Source: Chlamydia trachomatis (GTDB lineage: Bacteria; Chlamydiota; Chlamydiia; Chlamydiales; 2-12-FULL-49-11). Taken from it: 43,819 nucleotides of DNA. Location: the NCBI GenBank assembly GCA_945872565.1, contig CAMBZN010000011.1, positions 1 to 43,819 of the forward strand. Direction: 5' to 3'. Made by a program: the position numbers and the translations under genes. Position 1 is the first letter of the stretch, and every line of letters begins with the position of its first letter. Below are positions 1-7,909 of the stretch, piece by piece. The notes under the pieces are model-generated. The model did no database searches, had not been told where the DNA came from, and saw only the letters and a program-made list of their open reading frames with translations.

Positions 1-123
1 CTCCAGAACCTCCAGAACCTCCAGAACCTCCAGAACCTCCAGAACCTCCAGAACCTCCAGAACCTCCAGAACCTCCAGAACCTCCAGAACCTCCAGAACC
101 TCCAGAACCTCCAGAACCTCCAG
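1..123 (-). repeat. 9-bp tandem repeat encoding Gly-Ser-Gly
   Basis: Thirteen perfect copies of CTCCAGAAC (plus strand) plus a partial copy, continuing beyond the left edge. On the coding strand each unit reads GGT TCT GGA. The unit is a multiple of three, so copy-number change alters tail length without a frameshift. Confidence 0.95.
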
Positions 124-1027
124 ACTCTGCTTTCCTTTTTTTGGGGCCATTTTGATTTAATAATATACGAATCTGCTCTTTTCCTATTTTTTTTAGATTC
201 GCTATCCCTTCGTTTATAGTATCAGTTCGTATAGAACAACCATCTACGAGTTTTTCCAAGTCACGTATTTCCGAAATTTTGTTTTGTATATCCTGTTGCA
301 TTTGTTGTGGTTGTTGTGGTTGTTGTGGTTGTTGTGGTTGTTGTGGTTGTTGTGCTTGATCAATTAGTGATAATTGATTCCATAAATCTTTTACTAAACC
401 GTCCTGTTTGCTTATCTCAGCTTGCATCATGATTTTGGCTTTCTCAAAATAAGCTATTTCCTTTTTCATTGTGGATATCGTTCTATCAATCGGTTCTAAC
501 ATTTCTGCTTTAAATAACTCACCTTGCTTTTTGTTTATAGCAAAATACACCGATAGGCACCCCTGTACATTTTCACTTTGTAATGCTGCTTGGATATTGC
601 GCATATCATCGGCTTTAATAATGTCTTTTTTTTGTGATGTTTTTAGCTCTTTTATAGCTTTTACCATCCGGATCATATCTCTTACCATTTTGATAATATA
701 TTTTGCAAATTGGGATACAGTTTCAGCTTTTTGGAATATCAGTTTATCTTTTGTGGATTGATTTTTCTTACCTGCTATATGTTTGATGACCTGAACTATC
801 TGCTTTTGATATCTCCTAGCCCGTCTATTGCAATATTTAAGGGTGAATTTTTCGTATGTAGAAATGGTGTTTTTTTGCTCGATGCTGTCGAAAACTTCTT
901 TTATGATCTTGAATATTTTCTTAATTGAGCCTTGTCGACCTTCAAGTTTTTCCACCGCTTCCTCAGGAGGCTTAAGAAAATATTCTAATGTTTTGCTTAA
1001 GCCTCTTTGCTTTTCGATTGCTTGCAT
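1..1027 (-). CDS. Gln-rich coiled-coil protein with GSG-repeat tail (partial, runs off left edge)
   Basis: Reading from ATG at 1027, the frame stays open to the left edge (at least 342 residues); the stop lies outside the window. The start follows a good Shine-Dalgarno (AAGGGG, about 4 nt before ATG). The protein is highly charged and probably coiled-coil. Its middle has a run of Gln-Gln-Pro repeats (DNA 302-346) and the C-terminal end is a Gly-Ser-Gly repeat made by a 9-bp tandem repeat. It is a paralogue of the next gene upstream (start 2340): both contain a segment of the form RYQ..IV.VIKHI..K.NQS followed by a similar helical region. No enzymatic motif, signal peptide or membrane segment is visible. 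The function is unknown; a secreted or structural low-complexity protein is possible. It appears to have its own promoter. Confidence 0.8.
   Translation of the reverse strand, partial: MQAIEKQRGLSKTLEYFLKPPEEAVEKLEGRQGSIKKIFKIIKEVFDSIEQKNTISTYEKFTLKYCNRRARRYQKQIVQVIKHIAGKKNQSTKDKLIFQKAETVSQFAKYIIKMVRDMIRMVKAIKELKTSQKKDIIKADDMRNIQAALQSENVQGCLSVYFAINKKQGELFKAEMLEPIDRTISTMKKEIAYFEKAKIMMQAEISKQDGLVKDLWNQLSLIDQAQQPQQPQQPQQPQQPQQMQQDIQNKISEIRDLEKLVDGCSIRTDTINEGIANLKKIGKEQIRILLNQNGPKKRKAESGGSGGSGGSGGSGGSGGSGGSGGSGGSGGSGGSGGSGGSG
302..355 (-). repeat. 9-bp tandem repeat encoding Gln-Gln-Pro
   Basis: Five perfect copies of TTGTTGTGG and a sixth with one change lie inside the left-edge gene and encode the Gln-Gln-Pro run. 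Confidence 0.9.
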
Positions 1028-1090
1028 ATTGCCCCTTCTGTAATTTTAGTTTTTAAGGATAACTAATATTTTGCCTTAAAATAGATGTTT

Positions 1091-1119
1091 ATTGTGAAGG
1101 ATTGATCAGTAATATTCAA
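1091..1119 (-). promoter_or_regulatory. Sigma-70-like promoter of the left-edge gene
   Basis: On the minus strand a -35-like TTGAAT (1114-1119) and a -10-like CACAAT (1091-1096) are 17 bp apart. The same arrangement and surrounding bases recur upstream of the paralogue (2421-2449), which supports a real promoter. Confidence 0.6.
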
Positions 1120-1208
1120 TTTATTTCTGAAAAAAATACATAAATACAAGTTCATCCAGCTAAGAAAACTTTGGGATTGCAATATATATGTAATGATTTA
1201 AAATTTCG

Positions 1209-1260
1209 GTGTAGAAAACCTACACATGCTGATCTTGAAGAGGAGATCCTCATCAAGATC
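1209..1260. terminator. Two adjacent hairpins between the paralogues
   Basis: This lies in the 296-bp gap between the two paralogous genes. Hairpin one is GTGTAG/CTACAC (1209-1225). Hairpin two spans 1231-1260, with outer arms GATCTTGA/TCAAGATC and inner arms GAGGA/TCCTC. A T-rich stretch follows on the plus strand only, so it is not a textbook terminator for the minus-strand gene upstream. It may still stop transcription or protect the 3' end. Apart from these hairpins and the promoter of the left-edge gene, I see nothing else in the gap. Confidence 0.4.
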
Positions 1261-1323
1261 TTTCTCTTTATTTTTCAATTTTTATACTTTAAATTAAATT
1301 TATTTGTAGCATCCTCTAGCCCT

Positions 1324-2340
1324 TTACTCCGACCCAGCTGATTCTGATCCTGACTCTGCTGATCCTGACTCTGCTGATCCTGACTCTGCTGATCTTGATA
1401 GTGCTTTTGTTTTTTTTATAATATTTTCTGTTCCTAATGTCTTTCTTTGATCTTTTTTTAATTCCTTTAGAGTAGTTAGCTCTTTGTTTAAAACACCAAG
1501 TCTTATAGATTCACTTTCATGGCGATATTTCATATTGTTTATTACAAAAAGCAAGTTATGTATTACTGCTTCGCTTTCTTGCTTTTGTTGGATTAGATTC
1601 AATTGTAGTGAATGTTTCATTTGCACTAATTGTTTCAGTAGCTCGACTTGTCCTTCCAAATGTTGCATTTGTTGCATTTGTTGCATTTGTTGAATTAGTT
1701 CCATTTGTTGAATTAGTTCCGTTTGTTGCATTTGTTGCATTTGTTGCATTTGTAAAAATTGATTCCGTAGATTATTTAATAAACCTTCGTTAATGTTTAA
1801 GTTCTCTTCCATTTTTTTTATAGAGACCTCTAAATCAACTATTTCTTTTTCCGCTTCGGCTATCTTTTGATTAATTGGTCCTAATAATTTTTCGTTTGAT
1901 GTTTCATTTAGCTTTCTTTTTACAGCCTGAGGTTTATCTGTAGGCTTTGCTTTTGGGATTTGATCTATTTGGTTTACCTGGCTGCGTATATCATTAATTT
2001 TTTTAATAACTTCATCTGCAAAATTGCTTATTCTTTGAGCTTGCTTTAATATTTCGATATCTTCTGAAGATTGATTTGGTTTATTTTGGATATGTTTGAT
2101 AAGATGGATTAACGGCCGTTGATATTTACCTGTTCGACTACTGCAATTTCTAAGACCTTGTTTATCGGATGCTAAAAGACTATTTTCTTTCTTAAATTGA
2201 TTTAATATTCTTTGTGCGCATGCTAATGTTGTCCTTAAATTTCTTTCTTTAGCTGAAATTCTCCTCATTGTTTTATTTGGGAATTGAATTAAATGTTCTA
2301 AACTATCGCGGAAACCTTTTGGTCTGTTGGTTACTTGCAT
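1324..2340 (-). CDS. Gln-rich coiled-coil protein with QQM and SAESG repeats
   Basis: A 338-residue protein starting at ATG 2340 behind AAGGAAG. It is almost entirely helical and charged. Heptad-like Leu/Ile patterns suggest coiled coil over about residues 130-300, with a Gln-Gln-Met run near residues 200-230 (DNA about 1669-1755) and a C-terminal SAESG repeat encoded by a 15-bp DNA repeat (about 1345-1400). It is a paralogue of the gene ending at the left edge, which shares the KYQ..LI.LIKHI..K.NQS block near residue 80. No signal peptide, membrane helix or catalytic motif is visible. The 5' end of this gene and its promoter are duplicated at 11650-12081, where the copy is truncated. The function is unknown. 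The fast-changing repeats resemble surface or effector proteins, but that is speculation. Confidence 0.85.
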   Translation of the reverse strand: MQVTNRPKGFRDSLEHLIQFPNKTMRRISAKERNLRTTLACAQRILNQFKKENSLLASDKQGLRNCSSRTGKYQRPLIHLIKHIQNKPNQSSEDIEILKQAQRISNFADEVIKKINDIRSQVNQIDQIPKAKPTDKPQAVKRKLNETSNEKLLGPINQKIAEAEKEIVDLEVSIKKMEENLNINEGLLNNLRNQFLQMQQMQQMQQTELIQQMELIQQMQQMQQMQHLEGQVELLKQLVQMKHSLQLNLIQQKQESEAVIHNLLFVINNMKYRHESESIRLGVLNKELTTLKELKKDQRKTLGTENIIKKTKALSRSAESGSAESGSAESGSESAGSE

Positions 2341-2420
2341 ATTACTTCCTTTTTGTGTTTTTTTAATGTTTTTTTACACTTTAAAAATAAAAATAATTTT
2401 ACAGTAAAAAATATGTGTTT

Positions 2421-2449
2421 ATTATGAAGGATTGATTGTTAATATTCAA
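2421..2449 (-). promoter_or_regulatory. Sigma-70-like promoter of the QQM-repeat gene
   Basis: On the minus strand TTGAAT (2444-2449) is followed after 17 bp by CATAAT (2421-2426), placing +1 near 2414 and giving a leader of about 74 nt. The same promoter occurs in the duplicated copy (11760-11788). Confidence 0.65.
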
Positions 2450-2633
2450 TTCATTTTAGAAAAAATAGAGTGTAAACTGCAGAATCTAAGGGAAAGGGAG
2501 TGATTGGTTCTACTACTTTAAAATATTATTCGTCGGTTGTTTTTAGATGAGAAAGATTGGTTGGATTTGAATTTCCTCTCATATAGATAATAAGAAAGGG
2601 GGCTTTTCAAAAAGCTCGATAGATTTTGGTGAA

Positions 2634-2721
2634 TTTTTTTTGGGCTGTTTTGATTGTTTTGATTCGATTGTGTACATGGGGTACACTGAGAATTAAAACA
2701 ATTGAAACAGACCAAAAAAAA
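2634..2721. repeat. Long imperfect inverted repeat (putative tmRNA-distal terminator)
   Basis: Two 31-nt arms (2634-2664 and 2691-2721) are near reverse complements, each with eight T or A at its outer end; the inner loop contains GTGTAC/GTACAC. In the second copy (about 11973-12060) the inner palindrome is damaged. On the minus strand it would lie just past the 3' end of an uninterrupted tmRNA gene, so it may be the ancestral tmRNA terminator. Confidence 0.5.
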
Positions 2722-2827
2722 CACCAAAATGGAGGTGGAGAGACGCATTCAGAACTTTTCAATGGGAGAAAATTAGCCTTTCTCTTCTCCAAATGCCTGC
2801 TTATGTCAGACGATCGATGTATGAGAC

Positions 2828-2856
2828 TTGACAATTTTGATCTTTTCGGTTACGTT
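2828..2856 (+). promoter_or_regulatory. Putative promoter for the first gene of the terminase block
   Basis: A perfect TTGACA (2828-2833) is followed after 17 bp by a weak -10 TACGTT (2851-2856), 38 nt before the ATG at 2894. Confidence 0.4.
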
Positions 2857-2893
2857 ACCTTTTATTAAAGTTACAGAACCAAAAGGATTCGCT

Positions 2894-3538
2894 ATGACAC
2901 AAATATCAAATGCTGAAAAACAGGCCCGTTTCCGCAAAAAGGAGCAACTTAAACGTGAGGCCGACAAGATCTTTTACTTATGGGCGGGTTCGCCCATGAG
3001 GTATCGGTTCTCTAAAAGAACAGAAGAAGAAGTTCGTCATTCACTTGAGGAAGCTGTGGCACTTCCTTCTGATTGGAAGGAAGAAGATTATGAAGGCGCA
3101 AAAAGAAAGCTGGGGCAATATCATTTGGATTTAATCTCCTCCGTAGATCAGATTTCCAATGATGTTGATGGCGAGAGAGTTTCTTATCTAGCCGAACTCG
3201 ATAAATCACCCGATCCATTCAAGTTTCATGCAGATAATAAAGCGGCAATTGAGAAGGCATGGGCTTTGGCGTCTCATATAATCTCTGCATTGAAGCTATC
3301 AAATTGTAATGATGTGAACCAAGCCGCTGCATTGATGGAAGCGATGCGCTTTGTGGGGCGATCCCTCGTGAGTAATCGTGAAATTCACTGTTCTCAGGCA
3401 ACAGCCCTATGTTTGGCAAGTATCGGTCCTCAATATGACCGCCCTGAGTGGTTTGCAGAGAAACTTGCCGAAGCGATCCGTCAGCAGATTAGTCCAAGCC
3501 TCGCCCGTGAAGTGGGGCAACGCCTTCGGAACTTTTGA
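2894..3538 (+). CDS. Hypothetical protein, charged N-terminal helix
   Basis: The frame is open from 2828, but ATG 2894 (MTQISNAEKQ) is the better start: AAAGGA lies 6-7 nt upstream and the preceding residues look non-coding. This gives 214 residues. The first 30 residues are Lys/Arg/Glu-rich (RFRKKEQLKREAD), followed by a helical soluble body with no signal peptide or membrane segment. It is the first gene inside the 9.3-kb block bounded by the direct repeat, transcribed toward a convergent hypothetical gene 42 bp away. I do not recognise the family. The basic N-terminus would suit a nucleic-acid-binding or phage-related role, which is only an inference. Confidence 0.75.
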   Translation: MTQISNAEKQARFRKKEQLKREADKIFYLWAGSPMRYRFSKRTEEEVRHSLEEAVALPSDWKEEDYEGAKRKLGQYHLDLISSVDQISNDVDGERVSYLAELDKSPDPFKFHADNKAAIEKAWALASHIISALKLSNCNDVNQAAALMEAMRFVGRSLVSNREIHCSQATALCLASIGPQYDRPEWFAEKLAEAIRQQISPSLAREVGQRLRNF

Positions 3539-3580
3539 TTGGTCTAGAATGCTTATTTCTCCAAATATAGTACGGCTTCT

Positions 3581-4360
3581 TCAAGTTAGAAGTTTTTGAA
3601 GTCGTAAGGAGAGGATGTCTATTAAAGCTTCTCTGTATTGCATAGTTTGCGTTTGAAGAAGTAGATCGGTAAGTGCGGCAGGGATGTTTTGATAGTCTGG
3701 TAACCGAAAGCTTAATCCGATTTCAGGGGGAGGATCTGAAAGGAGAGTGCGAGTATAAGATGTGGCGAATATTAGAATTTCCCATCCTACCCAAATATCC
3801 CTGATAGGAATTAAGGGGTTTTGTACGTCCCACAAATCGGCTAAGAGCGGCGGGCGTACAAAACCTTCAGGGGTATCTAAAAACTGGAGACCGAATAGGG
3901 CATTTGCGGAGCCCATTGCAGTGGGAACCAGGAGTACGACTACACTGAAATTCTTAGGAGTCTGGAGGTTTAAAATCCTTATATGTGAAGCATTACTCTT
4001 TTGGGTTAGCTGCTCTTTCTCTCTGAGAATTGATGGATCTTTTTCTAAATAAACTGACTCTACAAACAACGGGGTTAAAACTGGTATACTAGGTATGAGG
4101 GGGCCATTTTGATATGTAATTTCATCGGTAGCTTTTTCATTATCTGTAGTATGAACTAATTTATCATGCCAAGTAATGTGATCCTTTCTATCAGCGTACT
4201 TACCCGTTTCACAAAATAAATGTTCCTTAGGAGATGAAGCCGAGTGGAGAAAATGATAGGAACATTCCCTTTTCTTTTTATTAAAGCTTAAAGACGCCAA
4301 AATGTATGTTTGCCCGCCTATCGAAACCTCTAAATGAACAACTTCGGGCTTGCTAGACAT
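3581..4360 (-). CDS. Hypothetical protein
   Basis: A 259-residue soluble protein with ATG at 4360 preceded by AAGGA. It has no signal peptide, transmembrane helix or familiar catalytic motif. The N-terminal 60 residues look beta-rich (EVVHLEVSIGGQTYILASL), and the C-terminal third is helical and leucine-rich. It is transcribed opposite to the genes on both sides: convergent with the 214-residue gene and divergent from the small gene at 4534 across a 173-bp AT-rich gap. The family was not recognised. The position inside the phage-like block makes an accessory or cargo gene likely. Confidence 0.7.
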   Translation of the reverse strand: MSSKPEVVHLEVSIGGQTYILASLSFNKKKRECSYHFLHSASSPKEHLFCETGKYADRKDHITWHDKLVHTTDNEKATDEITYQNGPLIPSIPVLTPLFVESVYLEKDPSILREKEQLTQKSNASHIRILNLQTPKNFSVVVLLVPTAMGSANALFGLQFLDTPEGFVRPPLLADLWDVQNPLIPIRDIWVGWEILIFATSYTRTLLSDPPPEIGLSFRLPDYQNIPAALTDLLLQTQTMQYREALIDILSLRLQKLLT

Positions 4361-4533
4361 GACTGATCCTTTTTAAGTCCTTCACATTTGCACAGGGATG
4401 GTATCCTTGTTGAATTTTTATTTCAATACTATCATTTGACGTCGGTCTAAATCTTGATAGAAAATATTTTATGAGTATAATAAAGTTTGATTTTTAAATT
4501 CAGCGTTTTAAATAAACAAACTTTACTAAAAAA

Positions 4534-4785
4534 ATGATTCAAGACGAACTAAAAGACAGTCAAAAAGTTGCGTTCTTTTCCTTGTCTAAATCTCTCTCTC
4601 CAAATGATCGAGAACAACGCAAATGCGCTCTTTGGAAAACCTATTGCGCTCAAGGGGGAGATCCGTCAGCTATGACGGCATTTTATGATTTTGGTGCGGA
4701 TGATGGTTTTGTTTCTTGCGTTACCATTAAAGAACTTAGGGAAAATGTAATGAGATCGAATTATTCATCACGACGATGGGGGTAA
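4534..4785 (+). CDS. Small hypothetical protein upstream of terminase
   Basis: An 83-residue open frame from ATG 4534 with no clear Shine-Dalgarno. It stops one base before the GTG start of the small-terminase gene, so the two are probably co-transcribed and translationally coupled. It is polar with two or three short helices and has no metal-binding or catalytic motif. The function is unknown. Position alone suggests a packaging-module accessory protein. Confidence 0.6.
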   Translation: MIQDELKDSQKVAFFSLSKSLSPNDREQRKCALWKTYCAQGGDPSAMTAFYDFGADDGFVSCVTIKELRENVMRSNYSSRRWG

Positions 4786-4786
4786 T

Positions 4787-5251
4787 GTGCCAAATCAATC
4801 CAAGAGGAATACCCCACCCCCTGCGCCTAAAGGTAACAAGCGTGCGTTAGGCAATCAAGGAGGGGCTCCGCCTACTTACACTGAAGCGTGGCTTCGAGAA
4901 GAAGCTAGACTATTTTATGATTGGATGAAAGAGGAAGATTCTTTGTATTTCAAAAGCTTTGCTATTCATAGAGGCTATTCACCTCAAAGGCTTTCGGAAT
5001 TCGCCGAGAAAAGCCCTGAGTTTTCGGAAGCTCTGGAATTCGCAAAAGCATGGCAAGAACAAAAACTCGTTAACTTGGGCCTTTGGAATAAACTCAATAG
5101 CAGCATGACAAAATTTGTCTTATCAAACTACCACAGTTGGAAAGAACAAGCGCAAGTTTCTGGCGATGCAGCTAACCCGCTTGCTTTTCTACTGCGAAAA
5201 ATAGACGGAAATTCAAAGGATCTCATCAATGGAAACAATTTCTCAAGCTGA
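4787..5251 (+). CDS. Terminase small-subunit-like protein
   Basis: 154 residues from a GTG start at 4787 (GGGGG about 5 nt upstream). The N-terminal 30 residues are Pro/Lys/Gly-rich and likely disordered (NKRALGNQGGAPPTYTEAW). They are followed by a helical region with a helix-turn-helix-like stretch (about residues 55-85, FAIHRGYSPQRLSEF), then a tail with TKFVLSNYHSWKE. This layout, the small size and the 23-nt overlap with the large-terminase gene downstream fit a small terminase, which recognises phage DNA and delivers it to the motor. The assignment rests on context plus overall resemblance, without a diagnostic motif. Confidence 0.7.
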   Translation: MPNQSKRNTPPPAPKGNKRALGNQGGAPPTYTEAWLREEARLFYDWMKEEDSLYFKSFAIHRGYSPQRLSEFAEKSPEFSEALEFAKAWQEQKLVNLGLWNKLNSSMTKFVLSNYHSWKEQAQVSGDAANPLAFLLRKIDGNSKDLINGNNFSS

Positions 5252-6716
5252 CGATCTTCTTAACAATCCCTTATGGCGTCTAAATAATCTCTATTGGATC
5301 ATTGATAAGACTGGGAATAAGTCTCTCTTCAGCTTGAACTGGGCTCAAAAAAAGCTTTACCAAGACATGTGGTACATGAACCTCATCCTAAAGGCACGCC
5401 AACTCGGTATCTCTACGTTTGTGTGTTTGTTATTCCTTGACCGCTGCTTGTTCAATAGCAATCTGCACGCAGGAATAATCGCCCATACCAGAGAAGATGC
5501 GGGGGTTATGTTTCGCAGAGTAAAGTTTGCTTACGATAGCCTCCCGGCAGAATTAAAGGCTCTTAGGAGCGTCAATACAGATAATGCACGAGAGCTTCAG
5601 CTCAGTAATGGTTCAACTTTGCGTGTCGGCACCTCCATGCGTTCTAGCACGCTTCAGCTTCTTCATATAAGCGAGTTTGGCAAGATATGCGCCAAGTTCC
5701 CAGATAAGGCTCGTGAGATCATCACAGGGTCTCTAAATGCGCTTGCGCCTGGCCAGTATGTCTTTATAGAAAGCACAGCTGAAGGACGAGAAGGTTATTT
5801 TTATCAAATGTGCAAAGAGGCACAGGCTATACAGGATTCAGGAAAGAAACTATCCTCCCTAGATTTCAGATTCCACTTTTTGCCCTGGCATGCGCATAAG
5901 GGCTATAGAATCGATCCGAGTGACGTGGCAGTACCCAAGCACTACTCGGATTATTTTAACGCACTGGAAGTCGTTATAAGCAACCAATTGGATGAGGAGC
6001 AACGAGCTTGGTATATCAAGCGTGCATTAACTCAGGGAGAAGACATGAAGAGAGAATTTCCAAGCACACCTGATGAGGCATTTGAGTCTTCCAATGAAGG
6101 TTTGTATTATGGCAGGCAGGTCGTTGAAGCTAGGCAGCAAGGTCGCATCCGAAACGTTTACTATGATGCCAACGTACCAGTCCATACAGCATGGGATCTC
6201 GGCTATAACGACTCAACGGCCATCTGGTTCTTCCAGCAATGCGGTCAGGAAATTCACTTGCTTGAATATTACGAGAACAGTGGGGAGGCGTTGACACACT
6301 ACCTCCAGTACCTCAAAAGCAAGCCTTACACCTATGGCAAGCATCTAGTACCTCATGATGCAGCAGTTCACGAATATAGCACGGGCTTGTCAAGAGTGGA
6401 GGTAGCCAAAAATCATGGCATTCATTTCATAGTGGTTCCAGACATAGGGGTAAATGAGGGTATAGACGCTGCTCGCAATATTCTTAATCGCTGCTGGTTT
6501 GACGAAATCAAGTGTGCCAAGGGAGTCACAGCTCTAGAAAGCTATAAGAAGGAGTGGAATGATCGCCATGGATGTTGGTCTAGCTTGCCACTCCATAATT
6601 TTGCTAGTCCCGGGGCAGATGCTTTTAGAATGTTTGCTGTCGGTATAGGGAAACTCGTTAACAAGGGTTTGACGGCTGAAGAGTGGAGGAGTTTACGTGC
6701 CCAACATTTGACATAA
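5229..6716 (+). CDS. terL: Phage terminase large subunit (packaging ATPase/nuclease)
   Basis: A 495-residue protein with ATG 5229, AAAGGA upstream and a 23-nt overlap with the small-terminase gene. The ATPase half has a deviant Walker A (KARQLGIST, 55-63), a Walker B-like LLHISEFGK with catalytic Glu149, and the coupling motif ESTAEG (181-186). The C-terminal RNase H-like nuclease half shows its acidic residues at D323 (HTAWDLGYNDST), D377 (LVPHDAA) and the GADAFRMF Asp near 470. All hallmarks of a phage DNA-packaging motor are therefore present and the gene looks intact. No portal, protease or capsid gene follows: the next gene runs in the opposite direction. It is therefore an isolated packaging module, unusual in Chlamydiota. 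Confidence 0.92.
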   Translation: METISQADDLLNNPLWRLNNLYWIIDKTGNKSLFSLNWAQKKLYQDMWYMNLILKARQLGISTFVCLLFLDRCLFNSNLHAGIIAHTREDAGVMFRRVKFAYDSLPAELKALRSVNTDNARELQLSNGSTLRVGTSMRSSTLQLLHISEFGKICAKFPDKAREIITGSLNALAPGQYVFIESTAEGREGYFYQMCKEAQAIQDSGKKLSSLDFRFHFLPWHAHKGYRIDPSDVAVPKHYSDYFNALEVVISNQLDEEQRAWYIKRALTQGEDMKREFPSTPDEAFESSNEGLYYGRQVVEARQQGRIRNVYYDANVPVHTAWDLGYNDSTAIWFFQQCGQEIHLLEYYENSGEALTHYLQYLKSKPYTYGKHLVPHDAAVHEYSTGLSRVEVAKNHGIHFIVVPDIGVNEGIDAARNILNRCWFDEIKCAKGVTALESYKKEWNDRHGCWSSLPLHNFASPGADAFRMFAVGIGKLVNKGLTAEEWRSLRAQHLT

Positions 6717-6747
6717 GAACACCTAATACAATGTAAAGGTGCAGAGT

Positions 6748-7398
6748 CTAAAAAAACTTGCTTATAGGATTTAATACCATAATGCCATCTTCAATATAAT
6801 TAATAGACCCTTGCGACTTAGCGGTTCGAATAAATCCTTGATCTTTCAAGCGCATCATAATATCGTGAATTAAACCATAATCTATCTTTGCCAAGAAACT
6901 AATTTCTGAATAACTCATTGAGATAGTATTTCTGCCAGCTAATTCGATCCTCTCCTGGATGTTTTTTTCTAAGTTACGCATGTCCAGGCCTATTGTCATT
7001 GAGAGGGTAGTCGCACTTACGGTGCCGAGTTCTTGGGTATAGCAAGGAACATATAGATTGAATCCTTCATGGATATGCCGAAACTCTTCTGAGTGTTTAT
7101 CCTGAAATTCTCTGATTTTTTCAATATGTGCGCTCATCTTTTCTATACGCTCTCTTATTTCTAGTTCCGCAGACTCTCTAGCTTTGCGTCTAAATAAAGT
7201 TTTTACAATTACAGTCATAACTGTACCAAGCTCTGAATGATCTTTAAACATGGACTGGATATTGGAATCTACATTAGTTGTATTTATCACGTTAAACATA
7301 ATTTTAACTTTTCTTGCCTGATTTGTAAAACCGCCATAATACCCACCATCGTATTTATTTTCAACACTATCGTGGGTGTTAATGGAGGAGAAATTCAT
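6748..7398 (-). CDS. Hypothetical protein with coiled coil and winged-helix-like C-terminus
   Basis: 216 residues from ATG 7398 (AAGG 5 nt upstream). Residues about 75-110 form a charged coiled coil (RKARESAELEIRERIEKMS). The last 60 residues (SYSEISFLAKIDYGLIHDIMMRLKDQGFI) have the helix-helix-wing pattern of a small DNA-binding domain. It is divergent from the Xre gene with only 34 bp between their start codons, so their promoters must overlap the coding ends. This favours a regulator/partner pair controlling the block. The family was not recognised, and the winged-helix call is from pattern only. Confidence 0.65.
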   Translation of the reverse strand: MNFSSINTHDSVENKYDGGYYGGFTNQARKVKIMFNVINTTNVDSNIQSMFKDHSELGTVMTVIVKTLFRRKARESAELEIRERIEKMSAHIEKIREFQDKHSEEFRHIHEGFNLYVPCYTQELGTVSATTLSMTIGLDMRNLEKNIQERIELAGRNTISMSYSEISFLAKIDYGLIHDIMMRLKDQGFIRTAKSQGSINYIEDGIMVLNPISKFF

Positions 7399-7432
7399 TT
7401 AGCCTTGAGCTTTATAAAGGAATTATTTCCAA

Positions 7433-7672
7433 ATGGCTCAGGGAAAGAAGAAAAAGAAAGATCCGATTTTACTCGCATTCGCTGCTATTGTTAGGAGGCA
7501 AAGACACGCCTTATCCCTAACACAGGAAGAGTTGGCGGAAAGAGCTGATTTTCATGTAAATTACGTTGGAGGAATTGAACGAGCGGAACGCAACCCTTCC
7601 CTTACTTCGCTAACAATGTTGGCCAAAGGGTTGGAGTGCTCTATTAGGGATTTACTGCCGGAAAATTTATAG
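7433..7672 (+). CDS. Xre-family helix-turn-helix regulator
   Basis: A 79-residue protein made of a single Cro/C1-type helix-turn-helix: LTQEELAERADFHVNYVGGI is the HTH (about residues 29-48), followed by ERAERNPSLTSLTMLAKGL. Size and motif match small Xre regulators such as controller proteins of restriction-modification loci and phage repressors. It lies divergent from the winged-helix-like gene and 237 bp upstream of the giant helicase/methyltransferase gene in the same orientation, so it probably controls that gene. No operator can be pinned down. The family call is secure and the regulatory target is inferred. Confidence 0.85.
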   Translation: MAQGKKKKKDPILLAFAAIVRRQRHALSLTQEELAERADFHVNYVGGIERAERNPSLTSLTMLAKGLECSIRDLLPENL

Positions 7673-7909
7673 CTACTAGATCCTCAAATAAAAAGAGCTC
7701 AAGAATTATGTTTTGCATGCGGTAAATCCTTCGCCTTACTTCAAGACAGGTTTAACGGCATTCAATTTTTTTATTTGATACAGTTTCAAAAAGTAGTTCT
7801 AATTGATTCAATAGTTAAATAATTATCCATGCAATTTTTCTGTATTATTAGGTTTTTAAGTGCAATTTTGCTATAGTTATGCAACAAAAAATATATTTTG
7901 ATTGCATTC
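7673..7909. other. Leader region of the helicase-methyltransferase gene
   Basis: A 237-bp AT-rich stretch between the Xre gene and the large fusion gene. No tRNA, clear terminator or unambiguous promoter is visible, and there is no good Shine-Dalgarno before either candidate start of the downstream gene. Confidence 0.4.

Larger units (their letters stand above)
2311..2742. repeat. Left copy of a ~430-bp direct repeat (first 10 codons, leader, promoter and tmRNA-flank sequence)
   Basis: This segment matches 11650-12081 at a constant offset of 9339 bp with no indels and only scattered substitutions. It covers the first ten codons of the QQM-repeat gene, its leader and promoter, and an AT-rich flank. 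It ends at a degenerate copy of the tmRNA attachment core (from about 2729: ATGGAGGTGGAGAGA). The two copies bound the terminase/helicase block. It also accounts for most of the 553-bp gene-free stretch 2341-2893. Confidence 0.9.

Noticed and set aside
1..123. Possible CRISPR or satellite array
   Set aside because: Nine-base units without spacers, in frame with a long coding sequence.
2626..2868. 80-residue ORF sharing its first 40 residues with an ORF at 11965-12207
   Set aside because: The similarity comes from the duplicated DNA; the frames run through the long hairpin and att core and diverge beyond it.
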